A DNA stretch of 64,000 nucleotides from Xylaria sp. FL1777 (lineage: Eukaryota > Ascomycota > Sordariomycetes > Xylariales > Xylariaceae): the NCBI GenBank assembly GCA_022578965.1, contig MU400563.1:219230-283229 (forward strand), written 5' to 3'. A model generated the notes under the pieces. It did no database searches. It was given only the letters and a program-made list of their open reading frames with translations, and was not told the origin of the DNA. Below, in pieces: positions 1 through 10,390 of this stretch. The position numbers and the translations under genes are program-made. Each line of letters opens with the position of its first letter. Position 1 is the first letter of the stretch.

Positions 1-1038
1 TATACATATGATTACCTTGCATAGGTACAGTCCCTTAGCCTTAGATATCATCAAGTTGTACTTGATACTTCGTCTCTTAGTCAGACCTTGCGGGAGAGTT
101 GGACCTCTTACTCCAACTATGTTGTTACTATACCTTTCTTCCGCTAGGTCTGTTCATTCAGGGGCTAATTAGCCCATTTATACACCCTACTCTCCTTCAA
201 TCAAGACGGATCCCGAAGTTGCGAGATAGCGAGCTTACATCGGGATACCTATTCAAAGTATCCAAATTAAGGCTGCGTCACTGGATTCGCAGGATATCAC
301 CTATCGATTTTATTCCAAAGGGTTGCACATATCGTTTCTGCAGTTGTTGCAAGGATGACACGGTTGTACATGCTGACAGGGGGATTGCATTGTTGTATAT
401 GCGGACCGAACTTAGGGTTGCATTGTCTTATAGATCAACGTCTAAGATGACCGGGCCGGCTACGCAAGCGCCAGAAAAAAGCTTAAACTGACCCCACATC
501 GCCACTTCATCGATTCAAGCCGGGTACTATTATCTCGGCCGATGGTGCCGCGTAAACTGCAAAGAATTCGGCTATGGCGAAGTCGTGTTTCTAGGTGTAA
601 TTGAGGCATTGGACAAAGACGGACCGATTTACCCGTCGCCGCTAATCGCCTTTTTAACAAGTATACTCATTATATTTGCTCTTGCCATAACGTAGGGTGA
701 TAGCAAAAAGTCTACTACACAATCTTCAGAAACCCCACCAACGACAACCAATTATGTTAAAAAACGACACTTGGTCGATTATTGTAGCCGGTGAGCGAAT
801 GAACGACAAAAGATCCTCAAGTCCATAGAGGTTATCAAAAGCAATATGCCAGTTTCCACCCATGTTCAATTTCGTAGAAAATGACCTATCTATCTACCCC
901 TCCTTTGCAAGCCCAGTGAATTATTCCAGCATCTAGTCCGTAATGATGACTGGACTCTTTTCCAATGTGGCCCCAATCCTACTATAATCTCCGTCTTTGT
1001 AGGACATCCCTTGATAGCGTCAGTAACTTGGTGGGTTC
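1..1038. other. Gene-free left edge with a dispersed-repeat remnant
   Basis: I find no credible coding sequence here. Positions about 115-205 resemble 2855-2950 and, in a more A+T-converted form, 46441-46510; all three share a core reading ttaGCCCATTT. This suggests the tail of a dispersed transposon. Open frames in this stretch are short, lack splice-consistent extensions and show no family motif. The region lies immediately downstream of the UstYa-type gene, so it may hold that gene's 3' untranslated region. Confidence 0.5.
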
Positions 1039-2110
1039 TCATAGCGAGGAAATTGAGAACCTACCGTATTTTGGATGAACGAGTAAGCCAGGTTGCGATG
1101 GGTCGACTCTGTGCTCCGCAGCCCACGCATTTATCTTGTCGAAGTTGACACATTCATGTTGCTGCGTGAAATCTGCGCTAGGGTAGCGGCTCCCCTCTTT
1201 CCAAACAATAGTGAACAACGCAGTATCCGCGTGGCACATTGAGGCCTGACGCAAGATTTCAAGGCAATGGTCTGTTTTCCAAATCAGCACGGATACTTAA
1301 GGTTAGGGAGTTACGAGGTGCACAGATAGCTCTCACCTGTATGAAGTCGGTTTAAGTGCTTCTCCTCTTCATTCAAGTCCGGGAAGTAATGATCCATATA
1401 AGTATACTGTCTGAGTCGCTTCTAGACTAAGTCATCAGCTTCACTAACTTAGCATCGAAACAAGAGAAAGTTGTTGCGAGAAAACAGGAACTAACTAGGC
1501 AGTGAAGCTCGTGGAACACACTAAGCCCAGCAAAATACATATCCTTTCTCCCTGGAATCGGAATCGAATGGCTATCAATGCGACGGAGATCAGACTTGTG
1601 TACTGCAACATTCATGTCTATACAAGGTGACTAGTAAGTAAAAGCGATCCGCAGGTGTCTAAAGGTAGAGATTTTCAACAACTTAACTGTGGAGAAGATC
1701 GCTCCATGCTTGGTCTACTTCCTTGCTGGGAGGCCCATTCCAAGGACTGTCAATGATGAGTGTTGCATTATAACGCACAGCTTCGTACTCAATCGCAGGT
1801 AGGGCTGGAGCTAAATGAAAAAATGACTACATGTCAGTAACGGGCAGTGCCTACTGATACTGAGACAACTGGACTATTTACAATAGACGACGCTGTTTCT
1901 CTCAGCAGTAGGTCTGAGGTAGAAAAAGGCTGTAGTATAAATCGACAGCAGCACCAGTTGGAGCACGCCGAAGTAAGTCCAATGGATTCGAGATTTATCG
2001 TGTCGTATGGGATTGATTTTCACGAAGTTTGGGAGATCGGACGAGGTCTTTGGTAGCAGCCCTTGGCCAGATTCGGACCCAGCGTCACGATAATTATCGA
2101 ATCTATCCAT
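1039..2110 (-). CDS. UstYa/DUF3328-type oxidase, likely RiPP-cyclising
   Basis: UstYa-family proteins are membrane-anchored fungal oxidases that make oxidative crosslinks in ribosomally made cyclic peptides such as ustiloxin, phomopsin and asperipin. Five exons can be joined with standard splice sites: 2110-1882, 1810-1688, 1617-1496, 1421-1337 and 1271-1039, giving 263 residues. A short cytosolic N terminus is followed by one membrane helix at about residues 44-65. Then come the family's SPA..IEYE and GPPS.EVD.AW blocks, a first HxxHC motif (H153, H156, C157, in FHELHC) and a second (H185, H188, C189, in HTDHC) followed by LEILRQ..MC. Both copper-type motifs are intact. The C terminus ends soon after HPKYG, as is usual; a GTAGGT just there could be one more donor. 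The start is the first ATG, directly before the helix-bearing exon. Its divergent neighbour at 3776 encodes a Kex2-type repeat precursor, which supports a role in peptide maturation. Confidence 0.9.
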
Positions 2111-3775
2111 AGCAATGCTGATTGGCGCTGGGGGAATGCTGAGTAATAGTGCAAGGAAGAACAGTGCTGATATCGAGTGAACTTGGAGCCTGAGAGTTCT
2201 AGACGAGATTTCTGAATTTGAAGGTGAGTTATGGGTTGGACGACGGTGAAAATGTTAAATGTGAATCAGAGGACTTAGTACTGGTAAACAGATTAGATAA
2301 TATCAGTTCACTTAACTGGGTTAGTTAGATCTCCCATTATAATTCCTTCTTGGTTAGTTTTACTTGGTCCAGGGGACCTACTACATAACTTGTCCTTTAT
2401 ATAAGCTATTTATTCAAGTAAAGTAAGACTAGCTATACTTACACTAGAACAACATAAAATCCAACACTTACCAATCTAGCCTATAGAGGATCCTGGTCAC
2501 GTGACCATGGGAAGTAGTGGGATTATTATATTCGCTGTAGCCAGGACCAGACTTCTCTTTACATATGCAGTAAGCTGCAATGCTACTCTCCATGTTCTAG
2601 ATAATATCTATCTCATGGTGAATATTATATTCACATGATTCGTCATATGCAGACTTGCTTAAGTCGGTTCAAACAGCCCGGCTCAACTTCCAATACGCCG
2701 TATAAGTGTATAATACCAACGCCGCCACACCGACATCACCCCAATCCAAAGGTTCACATCGAAACTAACCCGAATCCCAACCCCTGACTTAAATCCTTGC
2801 CAACTCACCCGCTAACCGGAACTCTAACATCCGGTAGTTAAGTTTGATGCTGTTATGATACTTTCACTCCGGCTGTATGGCTAAGCTAGACCTGCTTATT
2901 CGGGAGTTCATTAGCCCATTTATCTATTTTACTCTACTTCAATACGTCGGATTTACTGCCTGTTTTAATCTTACCTGCATATTACAGGTAAATAAACGCG
3001 TAAGACCTACTGTCGTGTGAGAGCGGGTACGTTACATATACCGTTGTTGCATTGAACGCAACAATGGCGTTGTTTTGCGTGACATCTACTCATGGGGGCC
3101 TTATCCATTAAAGAGTCTCGCAATATATTACCTTTTTAGATAGATTCGTTTTTACAGTATTTGTTCATAATACCCCGCGTGATTCTTCTCAACTTAATAC
3201 TGCAGGTGATTAAACGTACAGGGCATGCGTATGGAGGCATCACCTGTTGAAAAGTATCGCAAGAAATTACCTTTCTAAGATATTTAGTCCTTAAAGAAAT
3301 TGTTAATACCCCCTGCACAAGTGTTCTCGACTTAATACTGCAGGTAACTAGACGTGTAACACTTGCTCATGGGATCATCACTGACAAGGGTTATTCCTGC
3401 TAGGATATTTGGTCCTTATACCGGATGTTGACAATTTCCGACGTCTTGCATGAGTATTCTGGACCTGGCAGAAAAATGGATGAAGGCATGCGTCGTTATG
3501 AATATCTGGCTCGTGATAAGATCTGCACGATGCAAGAACTCAAACCGAGAGGAAGAATCGTACCTATCGAGACCACACAGGCTTTCGGACTTGATTTTTA
3601 ACGTGGAGAGTATATGTACAGTATTACCAGTGTCGTCCGAAGTATAAAGGGGAAGGTCTGAACTCATTTGACAGAGGCAATCTCTTCTTGCATCATCAAT
3701 CCTCATTTACCTCTTATCCTATATATCCTTCTCTAGACCCAGATACCAACAAGTCCTCTTCATCTACCTGTCAAA
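2111..3775. promoter_or_regulatory. Divergent intergenic region between oxidase and precursor
   Basis: This stretch of about 1.66 kb separates two divergent genes and should hold both promoters. It contains a dispersed-repeat remnant (about 2855-2950), a degenerate tandem repeat (about 2960-3420) and a TATA-like run near 3719 upstream of the precursor ATG. A near-palindrome, CACGTGACCATGGG, lies near 2498. I see no coding sequence that can be supported. Confidence 0.5.
2960..3420. repeat. Degenerate tandem repeat, period about 138 bp
   Basis: The phrase cttaatactgcaggt occurs at 3193 and again at 3331, and a ttacctttnta..gata phrase occurs near 3128 and 3267, about 138 bases apart in each case. 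A third, weaker unit precedes them (acctgcatattacaggtaaataaacg near 2971), and a partial one follows near 3400 (atatttggtccttata). The copies differ mainly by transitions, as expected for an old duplication exposed to RIP. It lies in the promoter region of the repeat-peptide gene. Confidence 0.6.
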
Positions 3776-4072
3776 ATGCATTTTACCAAGGCCATCATCT
3801 GCATCGGAATCATCGTGGGTGCTGCTGCGGTGCCCCTGGGTTCTGCCCACGGTATTACCAAAGCCAGACACGACCAAGACGAAATTTATAACACCGGCAA
3901 GCGTGAGGCCCATGATCAAGATGAGATCTACAACACTGGCAAACGTGAGGCCCACGACCAAGACGAAATCTACAACACTGGTAAACGTGAGGCTCACGAC
4001 CAAGATGAAATCTATAATACCGGCAAGCGTGACCACGACCAAGATGAGATCTATAACACTGGCAAGCATTAA
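3776..4072 (+). CDS. Kex2-processed repeat precursor peptide (candidate dikaritin-type RiPP)
   Basis: This single-exon gene of 98 residues starts with a signal peptide (about residues 1-24: basic start, ICIGIIVGAAAV core, cleavage near GSAHG). It continues with five copies of HDQDEIYNTGK. Copies 1-3 are followed by REA, so the junctions read KREA: a Kex2 dibasic site plus an EA dipeptide that a Ste13-like aminopeptidase could trim. Copy 4 is followed by RD instead (a 3-base deletion), and copy 5 ends GKH-stop without a dibasic site. Copy 1 is preceded by KAR rather than KR. Each core has one Tyr, the usual target of UstYa-type oxidases, and such an oxidase is encoded 1.7 kb away in divergent orientation. 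At DNA level ten of the eleven unit codons vary among copies, all synonymously. Alternatives are an alpha-pheromone-like or surface repeat peptide. The mature product is inferred. Confidence 0.82.
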   Translation: MHFTKAIICIGIIVGAAAVPLGSAHGITKARHDQDEIYNTGKREAHDQDEIYNTGKREAHDQDEIYNTGKREAHDQDEIYNTGKRDHDQDEIYNTGKH

Positions 4073-5354
4073 GCTACGCATACGCTCTACAATACCAAGG
4101 CTTAAATATATTCACCCAGTTGCCTCACGCCTCTATTCGTGACCTAGCGTCCAATAGAAAGAAGATCAAAGATGGCTACCCAAACCTACCAACCTCAAAT
4201 TGACACGGCCGATATATCGTCAATTGGTTTTGCTACAGTTATTCGCTTTGTTCATGGTCAGTGAGGGTGCGTGGAGGTTCTGGGATTCATTTTTATGTAG
4301 GCCTGGAATTGTTGGATAGAGGTGGAAATAGGGGCTCCAGTCACGTTGGTTCTACGTCCCAACTCATGCGTGGCTCTACTACTTATTTCAACATACCTTC
4401 ATTTGGATTGATGATTCCACATTCGTTTTGGTCAGGTTATCGCTTTGTAGATCGGTAGTTAATAAATGCCCGTTGCTGGAGAGATGACCCCGCCGCCTGG
4501 GTAGTTAACTTGCTAAGTAAATACATCTGAGTATGATATTCTCATCGAGGCCTTGAATTTCTTTCCTCTTCTTAGTTTCCGAACTCCTACGACTATTTAT
4601 TCAGATGCTGCAGGTATCCGTCGAGGCGTGGTGGTGAACTTGGTGTAGAGATGACTCGTTTTCGGCCACCGCCCTCAGAGTAGAGGAACCATCTAGATTG
4701 CCATGAAATAACCACGTGACACTGGTTAACTTTAATATGACTAAACGAATATCTACATCTGCCCAATGACCTCTGCCCCCCCCTTTTTTTTTAAGCACCG
4801 CTAACCTGTTTCCTAGCCTTCATAGTAATATAGCTCAAAGGCGAAACGATATCATGTAGTGTGTAAAAATATATTAGAACATAATATAGAGTAACATAGG
4901 AGGTTACACTTTCTAGGTGCCAAAATGACAACCTATCCCTAACCCTCTTCTAATATAATTATTAAATGAGTCTCTAAATCTACCTAGCTTTCGTTCTAAT
5001 ACATCATTTGCTTCTAGAATTCCAGCAAGGTTGTTCTCCTTTGTTTATAGTATTAAACCATATCAAAAGGCCAACTTCGGGCCCTTTGTGAAAGCACTTG
5101 CTCAACATCTTCAATCAGTTGCCTTGGACTATATACAGCGTCCATTAGACTGATCGGGAACAAGGGAATTGTTTTCTTCCTGAGCCCAGATATTTTATGT
5201 ATATATATCTCGCCATTTACCAGAGTAAAAACTATTTCTCATCGGCTTAAAAGTAACAAAGAAAGCAGTCACAAAAATCCCAATATCACCGAACCGTAAG
5301 ACTACACATTTTTCACTCAAGCCAGTTTTAACAACTCAGACCCTTTTCTCCAAA
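4073..5354. other. Intergenic region downstream of the precursor gene
   Basis: No gene is supported. It contains a C-run/T-run (near 4775-4791) and ordinary intergenic sequence. Its last 100 bases are pyrimidine-rich and lead to the ATG at 5355. Short open frames at 4261-4458 and 4601-4798 show no family motif and no splice extensions. Confidence 0.45.
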
Positions 5355-6149
5355 ATGTGTCAAGACATTCAGAAAGTCACTTTCTTATGTGGCCACCAGG
5401 TAAGTTTCTGGTGGGGAAAATCTCGCTTCTGCTTGTTCACTGGGGCGGGCGCAGAGCGTTTCCACACGACATACGTATCTTTCGGGCGGGATGATGAGAA
5501 GTGCCCACGCTGTAAAATCATTGAGCAAATTAAGCAGCGAGGCCGTGTAATGAAACGCCACGAGTTCAGGCAAGCCGTCGAGGAGGAGTACGCCAAGACC
5601 GCCGATTCAAGCCAAGAGGAAAGAGCGAAGGAATTTGAGTCTTTGGCACAAAAGGCCCGGAACGAGTTGACGGCCGCCAAAATCTCTGAGTTGCAGCTCC
5701 AAATCGAAGGGCGCATTGCCTTCTACCTCGGGAAGGATAACGTTACGCCCGGTGGGAAGACAGTCTTGTTACGCACCATTATTGGATTGCCCGAGGTGTT
5801 TGACCGCCAGCAACTGGTTGAGTTCTTCGCTTCGCGCTATTTCAAGGCGGGCGAAGTCAAAACTTTAGAGGACTGGGAGAAGAGAAAGCTACTCAGCATT
5901 GCTCGTCACGCCAGACTTGATACCACCCTCAGGAGGGGCTTGAAGTTGGCAAACCATGTCCCTTTACTAACCCACGAGAAGAAGACTCAGATCGCCAGCC
6001 TTGCAACAATGCCGCAGCCAGTACAGCATAAGGTTGCTTCATCGGCTGTTACTACCTCCCAGTCGACTCAACAGAAAGAGATTGAGGAGGGTCTCACGAA
6101 ACTCTCTCTCAAGAAAATCTCTTTCACCCCTACTCGTGAGTGGTGGTAA
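5355..6149 (+). CDS. Hypothetical protein with Cys/His knuckle and coiled coil
   Basis: I do not recognise this protein by name. It is an open frame of 264 residues from the ATG after CCAAA. The N terminus has C2, C13-G-H15 and, further on, a CPRC pair, an arrangement that could bind one zinc as in small fungal Cys/His knuckle proteins. A strong donor (GTAAGT at 5400) and an AG ending at 5456 would remove 57 bases in frame, joining CGHQ to RFHTTYVSF and bringing the Cys/His residues closer. This spliced form looks more natural than the unspliced Trp-rich stretch. The middle is charged and helical, probably coiled coil (about residues 65-125), followed by a second helical part. The C terminus is Gln/Ser/Thr-rich and ends in REWW. 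No link to the neighbouring peptide locus is visible. Confidence 0.7.
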   Translation: MCQDIQKVTFLCGHQVSFWWGKSRFCLFTGAGAERFHTTYVSFGRDDEKCPRCKIIEQIKQRGRVMKRHEFRQAVEEEYAKTADSSQEERAKEFESLAQKARNELTAAKISELQLQIEGRIAFYLGKDNVTPGGKTVLLRTIIGLPEVFDRQQLVEFFASRYFKAGEVKTLEDWEKRKLLSIARHARLDTTLRRGLKLANHVPLLTHEKKTQIASLATMPQPVQHKVASSAVTTSQSTQQKEIEEGLTKLSLKKISFTPTREWW

Positions 6150-6694
6150 GTGCCCCAAAACTACTACTGCTATGGCAAAATATAGCAGGCTCGAGTGTTT
6201 CCACGATAAGCTATTTGATCTTTAGTGTTGTTGTCTCTTAAATTCAGTTGATTGTTTTGTCTGTTTTAGCTATTAGTAAATACATGCATATTGTTACAAC
6301 CTTAAGTAATTATTAGTGTTATTTTGCACACAAATATTAATTTATTAGTAGAAAAAGCTTAAGGACTTAAAGTGTAGCCTTGAAATGAGAGTTATTTATA
6401 CTACGTTTGTTTAACAAAGTAAAAACCTTGGCATAATTTTTACTAACCATGTTATTTGCTCCCCTAACAAAGAAAAATCTAGAACTTGCAAAAAGCTTTA
6501 AGCGAAACGAAAACTTTTGATAATTATGCACACTTGCTCAAATCCTTTGTTAAGCAATTTTTCTTGGTCCGCTTTCATCCATCACCGTAAGGTAGCTCTG
6601 ATGAAATAAATAGCACTCTAATCTTTGCCTAATAATTCTGCAATGGAGTCGTGTCTTCTAGAATCCCGGCCCGATATATATCAATCACACCGTC
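6150..6694. other. A+T-leaning intergenic region
   Basis: No gene is seen. The sequence is A+T-leaning with short direct repeats. It separates two genes on the same strand and should contain the terminator of the first and the promoter of the second. Confidence 0.4.
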
Positions 6695-9600
6695 ATGGCT
6701 AGCCCTCTTTTTGATGTTCCTGTATCACCCTGGACGGAACGTTTTGGTACTTATGAGGATGTTTCATTTCCACTTATAAAGAAAGGTGATGGGCTGTGTC
6801 ATTCGGAGCTTGCACCACTGCATCCCCGGTAAGTAGCTTCGAAAGTGCATGAGCAGATGTGAAAATATTGACAGAAAGTTAACATAATACAGGCTTCACC
6901 CGAAATATTACGATTCTATCCCCCTTCCAAATGAGTTTGTAAAATCCGCTAGTGACACAGAAATCGACGATATCTTGATTGCAGAGGAGTTCCAGCGTAC
7001 TATATTCTTTGGTAACCCATCATGGCGCATCCCACCATTCAATGGTGACCTTTCATGGGATGAGGCTCCAAGCATGTCGGGCGGACATCGGCCAGGTGAT
7101 GATCAACGCTACCCTCAACTCCTTCAGGATTATATGGCAAAGAGAATCACAGTCGACGAAAGTACTTGGTTGCCTTTTTTCCGCAAGGACCGATGGTATG
7201 ACTTTGATCAAGGATTTTCAAACACTATTGTAGAGGCAGATGGGACAACCCAGAAGATTAGGACCTGGAGCGTGGATAATGACCAAGTTTGGAACACCCT
7301 ACGATTTACTATTGAAATAGCAAACCGAATATTAAAAGCCCTCCTCCGCGATAACAACAGATGGTACGATAAAGGATCTTGATATTAAGCAACTCTTGTT
7401 AACAGTCACATGTGGATAATAGGCTAGGGATGCTTCTATATGGCCGCGTTCAGCTGTGGTACGAGCTCTACTCAGATCCAATTGACTATCACAAATATAT
7501 TGGGAAAAAAGAGTATAGAATCCTTATGGATCCAGAAACTGAAAAGCAGATAGTACGTGCACACTGGAGTCATTTTCTTCACTTTCCAGTAACCTGAGGA
7601 CTCCTAACATGGCTCGGGAGCATGCATCAGGGGCATAATATTCACCTGAATGAGTCATTACTAACTCCAACGAGCATAGTGTCAGGCTAGGCAGCGGCCT
7701 TTTCTCGGTCGAGATATCGAGCCTAGCGGGGACAAACGTCGCGATTTAATGACACACCTACTAAATGATATAGTTTGGATGTTTCTCTCTTCGGCAGATA
7801 GACAACGCGGACTTACTAATATTTGTCAAACCGCATCGGAAAACGACTATGTCATAGGTACCGGCATAAATCCTAATCTTCTAGTATTACTTTGTGGTGG
7901 GACTATTAGTATTGCTGAGAGATGTATTCTCCACGTGAATCAAGCTGTGACGGTGAGTATGATATAGTCTAATGTTTCAATATAAAATAGAAATAACAGT
8001 TTCTGTCTAGATGCTACGTGAGTCCGCTTCCGCTTCGTTTTTGTTACTCCGTGCTACACTTGGTTGGCGGAGCTACCTTCGATCTACTCGAGTCAACTAG
8101 CTTGTTAGACTACAGAAAGTCAAAATGAAACTGAATACATATAATTATGAGTGATGCAAGTGCTAACAACGAGACTTGAAAGACGAGTTGATGCATGCAT
8201 TGTTTAAGAAACGAGTTGACGATGGTGTAAACATAAGCCCGGAGGTATTGAGACAAATGTCTACGTGTAGTCCGAATTGCAATCAGGAACCGGTACGTTG
8301 TATCCGGTTATTTATGATTAATTAGACCTGGTGTGGATGCAGCTAATTACTTAATATAGTATATAGAGAACGAACCTATCAGGGAGGTCGGCCGCTCCTT
8401 TGAAGCAGCCGTCTTTGGAGGAACACCAGTTAGTCTTCTCATTTTTAAGCATGTGTAAGATCAAAACGAGAACCAACCAACTAAGTAGATATGTTATAGA
8501 TTGGTCTCCCTTATAGCATCGGTAGCAAATACACACCAAATATTCCAATGCTAGTGGCGATTATAACGTACCCGAGCCTATATGCAGTATCTCACCTAGC
8601 GCCGGAAACCATCGACCATCCTTCGCTGCAGTCTAGTGCGCCGGTTGAGATTTCACTTCTTCCGGCGGCATTATTCTGGCGGTTACAGTCTGAAGACTTT
8701 TGGAATCTCACACCTCCGCACGGGCAAAACGGATTCTTATACCCCAAGATCTTTACTACTAAGGTGGCAGAGGATATATATACCGATAGAATTCTGGAGA
8801 ATCATGTCACTGTAAACCCTGATGCCGCGAGGGGGATTAGATTTCGGGACATGGCACAGAGATGGAATGAACGGCTGTCGATTTGGTCCGCAAGGCGGCC
8901 GTGGTACGACTCAGCCTTGAGGAGGTGGTTGGAGGTATGTGAGGGCTTGTCAACTCCGTGACCATGAAGAGACTAATTACCTATAATAGACACCGTGGGG
9001 GTATATGAAAATACGCAAGGTAATATTGATATTCATTGAGGGATATAAAGCCAGAGATGAGGCAAAATGTGCGAGCATAGCATGGGCACTAGAAGCTGCC
9101 ATCCCAAGAGTGAATCTTGACACTTTGCCCAGTATGTATTGATGCAACCTTCCACTTTTTTCATCATGAGTTTGATCTAGCAGGGCAGTCAACCAAATCC
9201 AGCCTGTAAAATACCCAACGAAATGATTCGGTATTAACTAAGTAACAGAGGATATTGCTACTTCCATACCAGAAGTCGGCTCGAATAACGGCAGCCCACA
9301 TCTATGGCTATTTCATTGTCTAGGTTAGGTCTATCAATATATAAAGAATTTAGAGGTATTGAGCTAACAATTGTCATATGACGTAGCCTTGTTGATGTTT
9401 GCAGCATTACCTCTACGGAAAGTGGACAGGCCTGGCCGGATGGCGGACAAGGTTAGAACACTACAGCGGAGCAAGACAGTGGGAGATCAATTTCCGCCCT
9501 TTATTCGATTAATAGATCAGGCGCAGGAAGTATCAGGTATAGCCCGGCGAGATCTGTATTTTCATCGTCTTACGGATGCTCGCACTGTCCGGATGCGCAG

Positions 9601-10098
9601 TCGCGAGCATTACATATTCGCGGCCTTAGATACTTGGGGTAAGCGACTGCTGTCCTCCATTGCTACATCTCTTTGATGATTATTGACGAGAAACATGTCG
9701 TTTATAGACTATTTTGCGCGCGACAGGGGTATTCACACCTATAAAGCTTTCGATAATGCAATTCTCAATCTTACCAGCTATATACACCTCCAAATTAGAA
9801 GCCAAGGCTTTACTGAGGAGTCCTGGCTTCCACAGTTTCCCTTCGAGATACCTACGTATCAACCCTCTTTACTTTCAAAATGGAATCCATCTACCCAAGT
9901 TTGGGATGATGTGGTAAGAATGAATGATTGATTATTTTAACGCTATTGGAGCGTGTTGCATGGTATCTCAAATACCCGAAGGGCAGGGGATGTAACAGGA
10001 TGCCTACTAGCTACTAGGTACTTATTTCTACTAAACAATTCTAGACATATAAGGCGGCTATTCAAGCCAGATTTTTAGACAAGATAGAATTGCGTTGA
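6695..10098 (+). CDS. Large multi-exon gene of unknown function, possibly decaying
   Basis: No family is recognised. Coding blocks on one strand link through plausible splice sites. Exon 1 starts MASPLFDVPVSPW at 6695 and ends at a GTAAGT near 6829. The next block, in frame after ACAG|GCTTC near 6893, runs to about 7380 (WRIPPFNGDLSWDEAP, FRKDRWYDFDQGF). A further block begins near 7406 (DNRLGMLLYGRVQLWYEL). A block near 7790-7950 (NDYVIGTGINPNLLVLL) splices through GTGAGT to MLRESASASFLLLRA near 8012. Another spans 8548-8936 (RDMAQRWNERLSIW) and splices through GTATGT to TPWGYMKIRK. The last blocks are at 9371-9676 and 9683-9913, then a final exon 10045-10098. Some junctions, notably 7380-7410, 7590-7790 and 8100-8548, contain stops or frame changes I could not resolve. 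The gene may be long and intron-rich, or partly degenerate. Trp-rich, acidic segments suggest a globular cytosolic protein; no signal peptide is seen. Confidence 0.5.
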
Positions 10099-10390
10099 TA
10101 ACTTATTACTATTAAATTAATTCTTACAAGAAGTCCGATAAGGACCCGGAAATCGTAAGCCTGATCAAAAAGAAAATAACTATAACAGCATAAACATGCG
10201 ATATTATTGCCCAGAAAATAATGACCGCCGGTTCTATAGGATAATCTGTCTATAATGGTTGGAGTAGGATCCACACCGCGCTATATATAATTACAAGCTA
10301 GATATTAAGGAAAAGTAGGAAGGATGATCAGCTTGTATCAAGCTGCAAAATGTAGGGTCTCATATGAAAGTCCATCCTAAACTAGTGAGT

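Noticed and set aside
99..491. Open frame of 130 codons at the left edge
   Set aside because: It overlaps the dispersed repeat and has no motif; a matching repeat at 2.9 kb is not open in the same way.
3850..4069. Regularly spaced repeats that could suggest a CRISPR-like array
   Set aside because: They are in-frame coding repeats of a eukaryotic secreted peptide without unique spacers.
3776..4072. Alpha-pheromone precursor as the main call
   Set aside because: The KREA spacers fit, but the repeated peptide does not resemble the Trp/Cys-rich alpha pheromones of Pezizomycotina, and a UstYa oxidase is adjacent. Kept only as an alternative.
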